Positions 29,501-44,500 of a DNA stretch of 64,000 bases are shown piece after piece; within the stretch, counting starts at the first letter, position 1; the number at the start of each line of letters is the position of its first letter. Made by a program: the position numbers and the translations under genes. Source of the DNA: Sipunculus nudus (lineage: Eukaryota > Annelida > Sipuncula > Golfingiida > Sipunculidae); assembly GCA_026874595.1 (NCBI GenBank), contig CM049309.1:52554079-52618078 (forward strand). The letters run 5' to 3'. The notes below the pieces were generated by a model. It ran no database searches, was not told the origin of the DNA, and saw only the letters and a program-made list of their open reading frames with translations.

Positions 29501-32500
29501 CAAACAACAAGAGGTAACAGAGATAAGTAAACATGGGTGGTGTTTAACTTTGTTGCTGGGTGTTCCTGTTACATCTGGCTCCCCCCACACTGTTATATTA
29601 AATATTAATTCAGGACTAGCTTGAACATCAATGGTTTTGTTTTATACACACTGTTACTTTCTCACACCAAGCACTCCTGAATCAGTCATTGGTTAATTTA
29701 CAAGCATCTGTCACATAGATAGGTAAACAAGGGTTCAATTACTGTGAGTTACATTAATTTACAACCATCAGTTTACAGCCTCAGGGGATTGGGAAATATC
29801 TCAGTTCTAATAATGCTGGGAACAATAAAAAAATAAATAAGGAAGGTCCCTGTGGGACAGGGAAGGCTGAAGGAAGGTCTCTGTGGGACAGAACAGGCTG
29901 ATGGCAGATCTCTGTGGGACACAGAAGGCTGAAGGCAAGTATCTGTGGGACACAGCAGGCTGATGGCAGGTCTCTGTGGGATAGGGCAGGCTGAAGGAAG
30001 GTTTCTGTGGGACAAGGCAGGCATATGGCAGGTCTCTGTGGGACACGGCAGGCAGATGGCAGGATTCTGTGGGACAAGGCAGGCTGATGGCAGGTCTCTG
30101 TGGGACAAGGCAGGCTGAAGGCAGGTCTGTCGGACACGACAGGCTGAAGGCAGGTCTCTGTGGACCAAGGCAGGCTGAAGGCAGGTCTCTGTGGGACACA
30201 ACAGGCTGAAGGAAGGTCTCTGTGGGACACTGCAGGCTGAAGGCAGGTCTCTGTGGGACATGGCAGGCCGATGACAGTTCTCTGTTGGACACAGCAGGCT
30301 GAAGGAAGGTCTCTGTGGGACAGCACAGGCTGATTGCAGTTCTGTGTAGGACAGGGCAGGCTGAAGGCAGGCCTCTGTAGGACAGGGCAGGGTAAAGGCA
30401 GGTGTCTGTGGGACAGGGCAGGCTGAGGGAAGATCTCTGTGGGACAGGGCAAGCTGAAGGCAGGTCTCTATGGGATAGGGCAGGCAGAAGGAAGGTCTCT
30501 GTTGGACAGCAATGGCTGAAGGAAGGTCTCTGTTGGACAGCAATGGCTGATTGAAGGTCTCTGTTGGACAGCAATGGCTGATGGCAGGTCTCTGTGGGAC
30601 AGGGCAAGCTGAAGGCAGGTCTCTGTGGGATAGGGCAGGCAGAAGGAAGGTCTCTGTTGGACAGGGCAAGCTGAAGAAAGGTCTCTGTGATACAGGGCAG
30701 GCTGAAGGATGGTCTCTGTGGGACAGGGCAGGCAGAAGGCAGGTCTTCATGGGACAGGGCAGGCAGAAGGAAGGTCTCTGTTGGATGGCAATGGCCGATG
30801 GCAGGTCTCTGTTGGACAAGGCAAGCTGATGGCAGATCTCTGTGGGAAAAGGCAAGCTGATGGCAGGTTTTCTGTGGGACAGGGCAGGCTGAAGGAAGGT
30901 CTCTGTGGGTCAGGGAAGGCTGAGGAAAGGTTTCTGTAGAAAAGGGAAGGCAAAAGGCAGTTCTTGGACCAATCAGACTGTGAACAGGGGGTTTTAGGGC
31001 AGGATGTCTTACAATCCTAGAAATTACCTATATATTCAACAATATTATTTTTAGTACACATTTTAAAATGTTTTAATACTACATGATAAATAATTAACAT
31101 ACACAAAATCTCAAAATATTACAGTAGCATTTGTAAAGATCCTACAGTCAAATATTACAGCAGCATTTGCAAAATTGCTACATTAATCTATTAATCATGT
31201 ATTATCAAAGTCAGGCTTTTCTCCCTCTACTAGCTTATTTCCCCAGCCTTCAGCCTGACAATGAACATTCAAGTGCCCATTACACCTGAGCTTCTCAGGT
31301 ATGTTAACTTTCTGCCGTCCTTGTAACAACTGACGTATCACTGGCATCGGCGGATCTTTGTCAGGCATGTCAACAGCGTCACCAAGACACCAGTATTGAC
31401 TTGGTCACACCCTCACTATGTACCTCAACACAGTGCTCTCTGATTTTGAAGTCAGCCATTCAAAGTCCATTTGATATTCACTTGCACTTGTGTATGAACA
31501 GCTATAGAGAACACACATGAACCAAACACAGTGAATGTTGTGACTCACACTATCACCTAATACTGTTTATTGACTGAAAGATTACAATATTGACAAAAAA
31601 CAACATGTTAGACTTTTTTTCTTCACTGATATTTAGCTGACTGATGTTTGCCACACATACACATTTTCATCAGTTTAATTCACAGATGGCTACTCCTGTT
31701 TTGGTGTTCCATGAAGAACATATATGGAAATTTGACCTTTTCATATAAAAATTTAGACACACAAAAGGCAACAAGTAATACTTACAATCCTGGTCACAGA
31801 ACTGTACAAGATTTGTTTGGTATCTAAGATCATATATTTATTATATAGCTGTCATCATTACCCCCTTGAAAACATAACCTTTAAATTGCACCAAATAGGG
31901 ATTTGGAGTGCTGTTTTAACAAAAAGTTCAAAAGTAAAATAAAGGCAAGTGCTCCAAGATACATTAGCAAATAAGGTCAACTAGATGTTTGCAATCAGGG
32001 TGTGTGGGAGGTATAATGAACTTCAGGAAAACCTCAGTACAATGAATTTGTTTGGTAAAGCAAGCTACTACATGTATGATTTCCAATGTAATCTGAAGTG
32101 TTGAACGGCGGTCCTAAAAGTTAACGGAGGGACTGACAGACGGTGGGTATACCATAATACCCGTCATATGACGGGTGTATAAAAAAACATTCAGAACACA
32201 GAACTACAGCAGAGCATGTGGAAGATTGATAAGGTGATAAAATTAAGGTTCCTAGCTTATGTCACAAACAGTCCAGGAAGAGGGGTAACATCACTATGGA
32301 AATATATTGCAATTTACATTGATGTGTAGTAATAGTGTGTGGGATCATACAAAAGGATCATATAGCAAGTGACTGATTGATGCAAGTACCTGCGGTGCAT
32401 AAGAAATTATGACTTTCAATTGCAGCTTCCCCAATAGAAGCTGAGCTGAAAACGATCAGGAGCCATCCAGCAACTTAAATTACTGCAATAAATAAACACT

Positions 32501-35500
32501 GAAAATGCTTCAATTATGCATCGATATGTTCACTTTATATAGATGGTGAGTTTATTTACAGTATTTATAGCTTCAGGTGGCATGGTGCTAAGTGCAATGT
32601 ATAATGCTGGGAAAATGGGATAAAAGGCTAATAAGTCAGATACACTACTCTCAGCATGATATAAAAGAAGTATAAACATGTGTTTAAGAGCTGCTCAGGG
32701 CAGCCCTCAGCAGGGAGTACCCTATAAACATGTACAGCAATTGTTCAGGTATTACTAAGGTATAAAGAGAAACTTCATATACACAGTTCAAAGATTAAAC
32801 AACAAGCCTTTGTGACTTTTACATCAAAGACATGAACCTCTCACAGAGGTTTCACAGCAGATTAAATATATAAACTCAAAATGCTTCCACATGTAGACAA
32901 TAAATGGGCTTACTGGTAACTTGTCCCAAAAAAGAGAGGCTTTTGACATGTGCATGAGTATAAAGAGAATATGAAATTATCAATAGGCATTAATCTTCAT
33001 CAAAGGAGTTCATAGGTGTTCTAAGAAAGAAAAAAAGTAAAATCTTCATCAAAGGAGTTCATAGGTGTTCTAAGAAAGAAAAAAAGTAACCACTTGATGT
33101 TAAGTCCATAACAAATGATATAGTTGGCAAAACTGGTAGAATGAAGATTCTACGACTAGTATGAGGTTACCACTTCCATTTTCTATAGTCTGTCCCAAAA
33201 CCCTTGTACGCATGTTTTTTTTCCCATAATTATTTTTAAATATTCTTTAAAAATGCCCTCTGGTCTTAAGTAGATATACAGATAATCCGCTGATTTTGTG
33301 TAAGATATCATGTAGAAAGTATTTACTTAGCAACACTTTTGCCTTATTTATGCTGAATGACTGTGGATGGTGTCTCCCCAGCACTGCTGAACGGTACATT
33401 CCTTCATGGTACACTTTTATGGTCTATGGATGCATGTGGTGTGTGTTAGACAAGTGAAGCCACAAGGACGTGCATCACCGTCAATTGACTGACGTCATCA
33501 GTTTGCCTAGCTTGTTTATAATCAGTTCTCCGGCATAAAGGCTGTAACCTGGTTTGTCATATTTAGGATTACTTGTCTCATACAAAATCAAAGCAAGGTA
33601 AGGCATTTTTAATGCAGGCAGTCAGCAGAATAGCTCCTGCAACCCTAGGACCAGAAAGGTTTACACTGCTTAACTTATATAAAAATTATTCCAGAAAAAT
33701 ATAGGGGTAGAGGACAGGGCACAAAGTTGGAGAGACAATCTCAGCTGAGGAGCAGTGAGATTTCTGACCTTGGCTGAGTGCTCTGCTGGCTCAATGGGGA
33801 AACTGTACCCCACAGACACGGTTCACTCACAAACTAGTGCGCCTTTTGGGGTTTACACACCCAATATCTGCAGGTGCAGCTCTAGAACTTGATTATGTGT
33901 TTCTGCTCTGTCAGGAAATTTATCAAAGACTGGAATTCTGCAGATATACACAGTACCTAGTTAAACCATTATCAAACAATTGGTGTAGTTACCTCCACCA
34001 AGAATTGAGATAAAATATCCAAGAGACCAGAAGATACATTGAAGATAGCCATATATTTAACAGAATAATAGGTGATTATATATAAATAGGCCTTCTGGAT
34101 TTCAAAATCTCAATGTAAAGGGGTACGAATACTGAGTGTATTAGTCCTGGAGTGAATGTTCCACTGAATGCTTTTTATTTCAGCTTTGACATTTGCTTTG
34201 GTGGCTTTGGTAGATTACTCAAACAGGGGACTTTGAGCTCTAAAGGCTGATGCATTTATACCAGACCATGTCCTACGCCAAATAACCTGATGTTAACATG
34301 CAAGGGACTTTGGATATAATGTGTAGATCTATCCATGCGTATTACAATGAAGCACTCATACACGTAAACATTTTACTTAATAATAAAAGTCAGCCTGAAT
34401 ACATCTGATTCAAGTGTCCATTGAAGTTTAGAAGCTAACATCAGAAACCTTTTGACTTCAAAATCAAATGATATCAAAGGTGTGGTTCTCAGGCACCGCC
34501 CACGTCAATTTTTCACCCCTGCATAAAAAATTTTGATTTTGATTTTCAATCAAAACTTACCAATTTTGAGCTCGAGCTGCTTGGAAATATCTTTCAAGTA
34601 GATAAAATCATACAATTTTGATAAAATTTCCTTTGTTATGTAGTGCTTTTACTTGTTGAGCAAAATAAATCTGTTATTATCATGATTTTCCCTTATCATT
34701 TGACATTTTTATCAATCATACAAAAAGATTTAAATAATAAAACTGCCTGCCTGCATTGATTTCTGAAAAAAAGTGCTTGAGAACCAAACATTTTTTTTTT
34801 TGGTCATATGAAAGTAAAATTTTAGTAAAACTATATCATGAAACCTTGTTCTGAAATCTTTTAAGTACAGAATTTTTAATTCCCATACCAGAGCACCGAT
34901 TCAACAGAATTACTTTAACAATACATCAAACAACCATTTAACAAAAGAAGGATGTTTACAGGGACCACTGCAGGTATTTACAACTCAAGGACAATAGGTG
35001 GACATTTCATGGCTACCCTCAAGACAAGGATCTAGCAGAAATTCAGATTTAACAAAAGAAGAATGTTTACAGGGACCATCAAGTTCACCCTTCCAGACCA
35101 CTGCGGGTGTTTACAACTCAAGGACAATCGGTAGACATTTCATGGCTGCACTCCAGACAAGGATCTCGCAGCATTTAAGATCAAGTGGAATTATTTAAAT
35201 ATCAGAAGGGCTGGGAAAATAATGTGACATTACAGGCAAGTGTTCATTTGACATACACTTGAGCAAGCAAGTACCTGGTATTGAAGTTAACATTGTACCT
35301 TAACTGAAGCTATGCTTCATTTACGGTTATTCCAGTTCATGGTGTATTCTGACAGTGATGGATGATTCAGGCCTGCCTCCAGCTACTGGACACAGGTCCT
35401 GTGGTGTATTCAATGCCTTTGGGCATGACTTCTGCATCCAATGTTCAGGATTTGGGTATACTTTTGTCTCTTATATTCAGCTTTTGGATGTGATTTTGTA

Positions 35501-38500
35501 GGCAGTTCTAAGGCTATTTATTTTTAACCTTTTAATTTTCAGCCTTTGGACATGGTTCTGTGTTTGATATTCAGCCAATGGAAAAAGGTTCTGTGTTTAA
35601 TTTTCAGCCTTTGGACAACAGGCTCTGTGCTTTTGTGACTTTCAACACAGCTTGTGTGGCTCATCCTCAGTCTTTGGACACAGCTTGTGTGGCTCATCCT
35701 CAGCCATTGGACACAGCTTGTGTGGCTCATCCTCAGTCTTTGGACACAGCTTGTGTGGCTCATCCTCAGCCATTGGACACAGCTTGTGTGGCTCATCCTC
35801 AGCCTTAGGACACAGTTTGTGTGGCTCATCCTCAGCCTTAGGACACAGTTTGTGTGGCTCATCCTCAGCCTTTAGACACAGCTTTTGAGGGTCATCCTCA
35901 GCCTTATGACACAGCTTTTGAGGCACATCCTCAGCCTTAGGACACAGTTTGTGTGGCTATCCTCAGCCTTTGGACACAGCTTGTGTGGCTATTCCTAAGC
36001 CTTTAGACATAGCTTGAGTGGCTTATCCTCAGCCTTTGGACACAGCTTGTGTGGCTTATACCTAGCCTTTGGAAAAAAAAACTTGTGTGGCTAATCTTCA
36101 GTCTTTGCACACAGCTTTGGACATGCATTTCTGTTGCTAATTTTTTACCTTTGAACATGATTTCTATGGCTGATTTTCAAACACATGGAATGACTTCTTT
36201 GGCTAATTTTAAACCTTTGGACTTATTTTATATGGTAAAATTCAGTTGATGGGCTTAATCATGGTTTGCCTTAGAATACAAAACATGATGACCAGTTTTC
36301 ATTTGAATTAATGGCCTTTTGATTCTTTTGAACTGTTTAAGCATGGTTCAATGAACGATGATATTAAATCATTACTGATAAATTTTTGTGGAATATTTTA
36401 AGCTCTTGAATGGTGCAGCAAATGATGCAGTGCTGACAAAGAGTATGTGATTTATTCTAAGCATCATGGCAAAAATGTGAAATTGTCAACTCTCTTTGGT
36501 CTATTTTGGCCATTAGTGATTTCAGTGGAGTATTTGCAGCTCTGACAGCTTTTTAACTGATGGAGGATGTGTTTGACATCCAATACCAATTAGATTGCAG
36601 ATCAATAATTGGCCAGGGCAATATAAACAAAGCCCAAGCACACCAATGTCTTGCATTCAATAACACAAGTTTGATAACAAACATTTGTATGGAAAATCTT
36701 TCTCGCTTTAAAAATCAATCTGGCAAACAATTCTGTCAAAGACAAATGTCTAGCTAACTTAAGAATTGGATAATATGCTAAGAGTGATAATATTTTGCAA
36801 CAATGATTTCAGTATAGTCGCCCCCTGGAACAACATAGAAAGATCTTACTTAAATTGTCTCAAAGGGTGTTTGTCTCACTGTGAATTCTACATGAGACAG
36901 TCTCTCAATCATTACATGGGTGAATTGACAATTTTTAAGTATTTGGTCAATCTATATCATAATTGATGGTGCCACTATATCACTGTCACAGAGCTCCTCT
37001 GTAGCCATGACTATGAAGGCCCATTTTTGGTCTTTTATATGTATCTGGAATGCTGCCATGAGTATCATACTGTGCAGGTCATATCTTGACCAGATAAAAG
37101 TTCATAGAAAGGCTAGGTGTTCTAACTTGCACTGATTAGGCTCTAAAATATTTGCATAATTTTTTGGTGTGTTAATCCACTTATCATCCAATACAAATTA
37201 AAATTAATTCAAACATTGTTCTGCCTGTGGCTTCATTTTTTTTTTACAGCAATTATGCCTACCAGGGTTATTAATTAATGCATCAATCAATATATTACAC
37301 CAGCCCTTATCATATCATGTATTGTATTGTGTATGAAGTATCACAATATGTATCATATCATGTATTGTATGACGAATGAAGTATCAAAATATGTATCATA
37401 TCATGTATTGTATGATGAATGAAGTATCAAAATATGTATCATGTCATATTTTATGTCATGAATGAAGTATCAAAATATGTATCATATCATGTATTGTATC
37501 ATGAATGAAGTATTACAATATGTATCATATCATGTATTGTATCATGAATGAAGTATCACAATATGTATCATACTATTCATAGCATGAATTGAATCATGAA
37601 TGAAGTATCAAAATATGTATCATATCATGTATTGTATCATGAATGAAGTATCACAATATGTATCATATCATGTATTGTATCATGAATGAAGTATCACAAT
37701 ATGTATCATATCATGTATTGTATCATGAATGAAGTATCACAATATGTATCATATCATGTATTGTATCATGAATGAAGTATCACAATATGTATCATATCAT
37801 GTATTGTATCATGAATGAAGTATCACAATATGTATCATATCATGTATTGTATCATGAATGAAGTATCACAATATGTATCATATCATGTATTGTATCATGA
37901 ATGAAGTATCACAATATGTATCATATCATGTATTGTATCATGAATGAAGTATCACAATATGTATCATATCATGTATTGTATCATGAATGAAGTATCACAA
38001 TATGTATCATATCATGTATTGTATCATGAATGAAGTATCACAATATGTATCATATCATGTATTGTATCATGAATGAAGTATCAAAATATGTATCATATCA
38101 TGTATTGTATCATGAATGAAGTATCAAAATATGTATCATATCATGTATTGTATCATGAATGAAGTATCACAATATGTATCATAGCATGTATTGTATCATG
38201 AATGAAGTAACACAATATGTATCATAGCATGAATTGAATCATGAATGAAGTATCAAAATATGTATCATATCATGTATTGTATCATGAATGAAGTATCACA
38301 ATATGTATCATATCATGTATTGAATCATGAATGAAGTATCAAAATATGTATCATATCATGTATTGTATCATGAATGAAGTATCACAATATGTATCATATC
38401 ATGTATTGTATCATGAATGAAGTAACACAATATGTATCATAGCATGAATTGAATCATGAATGAAGTATCAAAATATGTATCATATCATGTATTGTATCAT

Positions 38501-41500
38501 GAATGAAGTATCACAATATGTATCATATCATGTATTGTATCATGAATGAAGTATCACAATATGTATCATATCATGTATTGTATCATGAATGAAGTAACAC
38601 AATATGTATCATAGCATGAATTGAATCATGAATGAAGTATCAAAATATGTATCATATCATGTATTGTATCATGAATGAAGTATCACAATATGTATCATAT
38701 CATGTATTGAATCATGAATGAAGTATCAAAATATGTATCATATCATGTATTGTATCATGAATGAAGTATCACAATATGTATCATATCATGTATTGTATCA
38801 TGAATGAAGTAACACAATATGTATCATAGCATGAATTGAATCATGAATGAAGTATCAAAATATGTATCATATCATGTATTGTATCATGAATGAAGTATCA
38901 CAATATGTATCATATCATGTATTGTATCATGAATGAAGTATCAAAATATGTATCATATCATGTATTGTATCATGAATGAAGTATCACAATATGTATCATA
39001 TCATGTATTGAATCATGAATGAAGTATCAAAATATGTATCATATCATGTATTGTATCATGAATGAAGTATCATAATATGTATCATATCATGTATTGTATC
39101 ATGAATGTGGTATCAAAATATGTATCATATCATGTATTGTATCATGAATGTGGTATCAAAATATGTATCATATCATGTAATGTATCATGAATGAAGTATC
39201 ACAATATGTATCATAGCATGTATTGAATCATGAATGAAGTATCAAAATATGTATCATATCATGTATTGTATCATGAATGTGGTATCAAAATATGTATCAT
39301 ATCATGTATTGTATCATGAATGAAGTATCACAATATGTATCATAGCATGTATTGAATCATGAATGAAGTATCAAAATATGTATCATATCATGTATTGTAT
39401 CATGAATGTGGTATCACAATATGTATCATGTCATGTATTGTATCATGAATGAAGTATCAAAATATGTATTGTATCATGGGATAATGTATCGTTATAGCCC
39501 CATACCTACAGCTATAATAAGAAACAAGATCAAGAATGACTTTTGTGGATGGTAGTAAGGCCTTCCAGATGGAGTATCAATTACACCCCACCTGACTCCT
39601 TATCTGACCTGACATCTGATTTTCCAAGTAATGAACAATGTATCAGTTACACCACACAGTGCTAAGGGGCCATAAATAATGAACTGTAAATGACGGGTGA
39701 ACAGTAACAGGCTGGCACAAGTCCGAGTGGCCAACACTATCCCGGTTAATACTTAATAAGCAATGTCTGTAACTCTTCCTCTTGATGTATTAACACTCAC
39801 ATGAACATTCTGACATTCATACACCACATCCTGTATGTTACAATAATTCATAAGTTTCAGATGTCAATGATAGCAGTCCCTAAATGGTCACGAAGGTTTT
39901 GACTCTGGTTATAATCCTAAGTCACGCAGGATCATCCAAGTACAGTTTTCTAGTCACAAAGGCCAGCCTTTACTAACTGCTCCATACATGTAATATAACT
40001 GTGATACACTAAGACCGTGTACAAAGAGACCTCCTACCTCTGTAATCAATAGTCCCAATCAAAGCTTTGTTGAACCCTCCGTAGTGGACCGACGTTGGTC
40101 AATACTGACTTTATTGACCAACCAAAACAACTGCTGCAGGATTACCCACAAGTCATTGTCATGAGTGAACGGGTCTGAGAGCGAAAATGTTATTGATTTG
40201 ACAAGGTAGTTTGAGGGCAGAATCAAAGTTATGATTACCGGTAGTAAATTACCGGTATTCAAATATTTCTCTGTTATGTTCGAAAAATGATATTGTTGAA
40301 GTGCTGATGGATGGTTTTTACTATAGAAGGTCCCATAGTTGACTGTTAAACATGACAACTTCTGGTCTGGTGCACCAGGGGTGTGGGTTTGAATCTGATA
40401 AAAAATAGCAAGTCTCAAACCATAGTAACTAACACAAAGTCTTCAAACAATTTATTACAAGATACTGAAAAGCAATTGTTTTCTAGCAGTGATGGGTGGT
40501 AACATCCCCTGTAGAAGGAAGAAGACAGGTTGTGTGACAAGCATGGTTGATTGAAGATGACATGTTGTGTGCTCAGCACGGTTGGTTTACCTTGGATGAA
40601 CTGATGGTATAACAGTGTGTACCGTAGATATGTGTTTTGCGGCCGCACATTGTTTTATGGCTGCACCCCATGTAATTAGGTGCTGGTCGGGCATTGGTAG
40701 GTCCCCGGAAAGCAAGGTTAATTGGAACAATACAGGTGTTTTGCTTTTTTTTTATTTCCCCATGTGGTTTTGTTTTCCTCTATGTTCAGTGATGGGTGGT
40801 CTTAAAGGGACCTATTTGCATACCGGACATGTAAGATATACATAAAGTATATATTAGTGGTGGGCCAATCATCAATTTTTTTCGAAAGTCAGTCGGTTTG
40901 CTGCCACTTTCAAGCGCTCAATTACGAAAGGCAACAATCGATTACATCATACTCTTGATTGTTTTTACCAGAATGTCTTTTAAGTTATAGGCAAAAATTA
41001 CTCTTCCATTTTTTACAACATTCCTCTCTTCATATAATGAGTCTGTGTTCCCAAATAACCTCCATATATAACAGAGTATGACACTGTAGATGAGAGAACG
41101 GAGGACTTATTAAACCTCTGTGAACTGGCAGGAACTGCAGAATTAACGGAGAGTTTTCTAACGAGATGTACATTGCAAAATATGGGCGGTATGGCGTTAT
41201 AATGCTCCATAACTCTCCAGGACTATGTCAATTTTGCAAGATTTTCTTAGAAATAATCTCCTCAACTCATGTCAGGTGCCGCTGCCGCATGAGTAATTAT
41301 ATTTTTAGCTTTCAATTACTTTTTTTTTTAATTTTTACCGAAAATTATATGGGCCTGTTATTTTTCTGGCAGGCCTGTGAAACCAGTATGCATGTTGGCA
41401 GTCATCATAATTGTTATAAAATGAAAGTCCTGGTGGTGAAGTTAAAATGATACGCGGGAGTATTCATGAGGGCCAGCAAGTAGATGTCCTGGACTGTGGT

Positions 41501-44500
41501 TTAATTCTTGATTACTATAATAAATTAAAATGAAACTTTGAATAGCATAACTTAGTGATAAAAGGAAAATATAAAAAGGCAAAATTCTTTTCTTCAGGTA
41601 GAATAACTAAGACATGCTGGCTGGGTTAATAGAGTACAGTTTCACAGATAATTGCACATTTCTTTATATTTGTCTGAACCGATTAATAATCCATCATCGA
41701 TTGGTTTGCCCAAACGGATGATCGATTATGAAAAAGGAACCGACTCCCACCACTAGCATATATAAAGTATTTCTCCTTATGATATTATGGTACCTTCCAA
41801 TAATTAATAAGTCAAGACTTTTCAAGCTTCCAAAGGGTGTTACTTTTGTGTTTTTCTTTAATGTTTTCTCTCCTTGTTTGAGTTCGGACCTCTGGTCACA
41901 CAGCCTCGTTATGGTAAACAGACACATGTGTACCGAGTTTACTCAAATACAGAACCATAACAATATATAAACAGATTAATTGGAGATAATAAGCATGTGT
42001 GCCAGGAAGGTTTCTTTGAGACTTGTACTGACCCAAATAAAATGAATTAATACCATGAGATAATATAAATATAACTGCAAACCTTTCTGCACATCAAATT
42101 AACTGACAGAGGTTTCTTGTTTACGTGTGGTGTCTGTGCTGACGGTAACATTGACTCTAGCAGTCTGCAATGCTGGACAGGTACAGAAAGGTCAAGAGGT
42201 CACAGGAGATAACCAAAGAACTGGTCACAGAAAAAAGTACTATCAGGTCATACAGGTCCAGAATGACAAACAAAATGGCTACTCATGGGTTTACTTTGGA
42301 ATATGAAACCAAACCCAAAGGAAAATTATGACTGAGTCTGCTGTATAATGGACTACCACTGTACACAGAATATTCCTGTATGTCACAAAGTGGATCCAGG
42401 ACACATAATTCATGACTTGACATGCCATAATCAAGAGACATTTCTCATTAAATACCCTCATTTTACTGTACTAATACCAGGTGTAACATTAAACCATGGC
42501 ATATCAAGACCACAGCTGTTTCAATGGTTGAGGGTTACAGTAGTTGAGGGTCACATTAACTTACAATCATAAACCAATCATGAACGGTCACATGTAGTTT
42601 GTCTGTTGTCTTTCATATCATTCATTGATTGGTAAATGAGAGCTTCCAAAGAGGCCAATTTTAGTTTCCTCAATGTATTGGGCTTTAAATGATAGGAGAT
42701 TTTAAACTGAATTCCCAGTTCAGCTAGAATTTATTTTTAAGTTTAAAATATTTAAAAACAAGCCAGGTTCTTTTTAATGGTAATACTCAATGAACTGCAA
42801 AATTCGCACAATGTAAATGTTCAGTCCCTTTAAAATAGAAGGGACACCTCGTAATTCTATCCCTAATTATGTGTCATAATAACATAAATTCACATAATCA
42901 AGTTCACAGAATAACTATAAGATATGCACACCAACATTTTTAAAGTTATAACTGTGAATAATAAAATACTGATCTAGAGGCTTTGAATCAGAACCTAACA
43001 GTCAAAGTGTATTGACTTTTATTCATTATATCAGTTAATTACGCATCATTCCTGTAATAAAAGACTGAGGATCATTCGTCTATTACAACTTATAGTTTCT
43101 TAAACACAGAAGAGGGTGCATTCATCCCTTGAGCCTTTCTCGGGCTTCTACTTGGAAGATACTGGTCTAATGACCACCAAACTCTCTCCACAGATACATT
43201 CCCACCTTGAGACTTTCCTCAGAGTACATATTTCCATACCCTTATCCTACCCTGACCTTCCAAAAATGTTCAAAACCTATCATGGGGGAAGCCATTTTGC
43301 GTACAGACTATATTGCAGATGTCACAAGTCCCATGTTGGGAATAATGGTGTACCACTAGTGTTTAAAATATGAGTTTGCTAAGCTGACTTACCCTTGCTA
43401 AGCATCTGCCAACACTCTTCAGGAACACATAATCTCTGGGTAACACGTCATCCAACTGATTTTCTAGGTCTGACCTCATGGCATTTATTGTTGTTTCTGG
43501 AAGAACCCTGTGTAGAAATGTAATGAAATGATCAACAAAACCGAACACGTCTAAAACATCATAACATGAATTTAAGTTTAAACACTATGTTCTGTTCTGC
43601 ACTGCTTCTTATATACTTTCAAGAAACCTGCAATTTCTAGGTAAAAAGTTTTTATCAGAGTGTAAATTATTTACAGTGATCCCTTCATTGTTTAGCAGAG
43701 CCATCTTGTGTTAATTCCATGAAACATAGTCAAAATGGGTTTGCCAAAATCTATTACGTGTGTTCCAGGGTCATTTATGTGGGGATTTACCCAAAAATTG
43801 AATCACTTTTGAGATTTTCAAAAATCCTGACCTATATGTGAAATTTTAATTAAATCCATGGTATCATTTTTATATATCTTGCAAGTACACACATAAACAC
43901 ACACAGAATGGACCAAAAACAATGCCCTCTGCATTGTGCAGGGTAATTTAGCTGAAAGTAAGGTATGTTTGACAGAACACTTGAGGGAACATGGATATTA
44001 AATAACCACACTGATTATATCATGATAACCAGCAATAATTCCTGCCTAAGCAAAAATCAGCAGACTGTTGGAATGGCTGCTAAGATCAGATAAACAGTAC
44101 AGTCTCCAAACTGTCAAATTTGACTTTCTGACAAGGTCTCCTTCAGGAGCAAGTTGGGCAGACCTTGATGAAGTGTGTTTGGAGGAATTAGAGCGTCACA
44201 TGAATGCTCAGGTGAAGTCATTAAACGACAGGCTGTCAATCTGACTGCTTCACGGAGGACAAGTCTACTCCAGCAGAGCCAATACAAGTAACATATCCAC
44301 AGAGCTCTGATTAAAGGTATCAATACAAACATAATTAGTTCACATGATTTAACATACAGTTACTTCCTGTGGTTTATTGTTATTGAACAAAAATTAAGCT
44401 GAAAATTTAATATTGACCATGAAGTACTTTCATCAACCATATTATTTCCAGTTAAATTGCAATATTTCATTAAAAAAGGAATTGGTGGCTAATGAAATGA

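Larger units (their letters stand above)
26346..43392 (-). other. SPATA1 intron 3, 17 kb
   Basis: The largest intron. It contains, from 26 to 43 kb: inverted repeat copies, a poly-G run (28982-28996), a 31-bp array (29843-30960), a decayed pearl-like tail (31985-32180), a 49-bp duplication (32992-33089), MITE copy 2 (34473-34805), a 111-bp duplication (34938-35175), a 33-bp array (35540-36230), a 43-bp satellite (37307-39478) and a hAT-type MITE (40855-41755). No coding exon of another gene was found. Confidence 0.7.

Noticed and set aside
29773-30953. Open frames up to 360 residues in three minus frames and on the plus strand
   Set aside because: By-product of the stop-free 31-bp unit; all three frames being open argues against selection on any of them.
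37307-39478. CRISPR-like array
   Set aside because: The units are contiguous with no unique spacers, and the genome is eukaryotic; it is a satellite.
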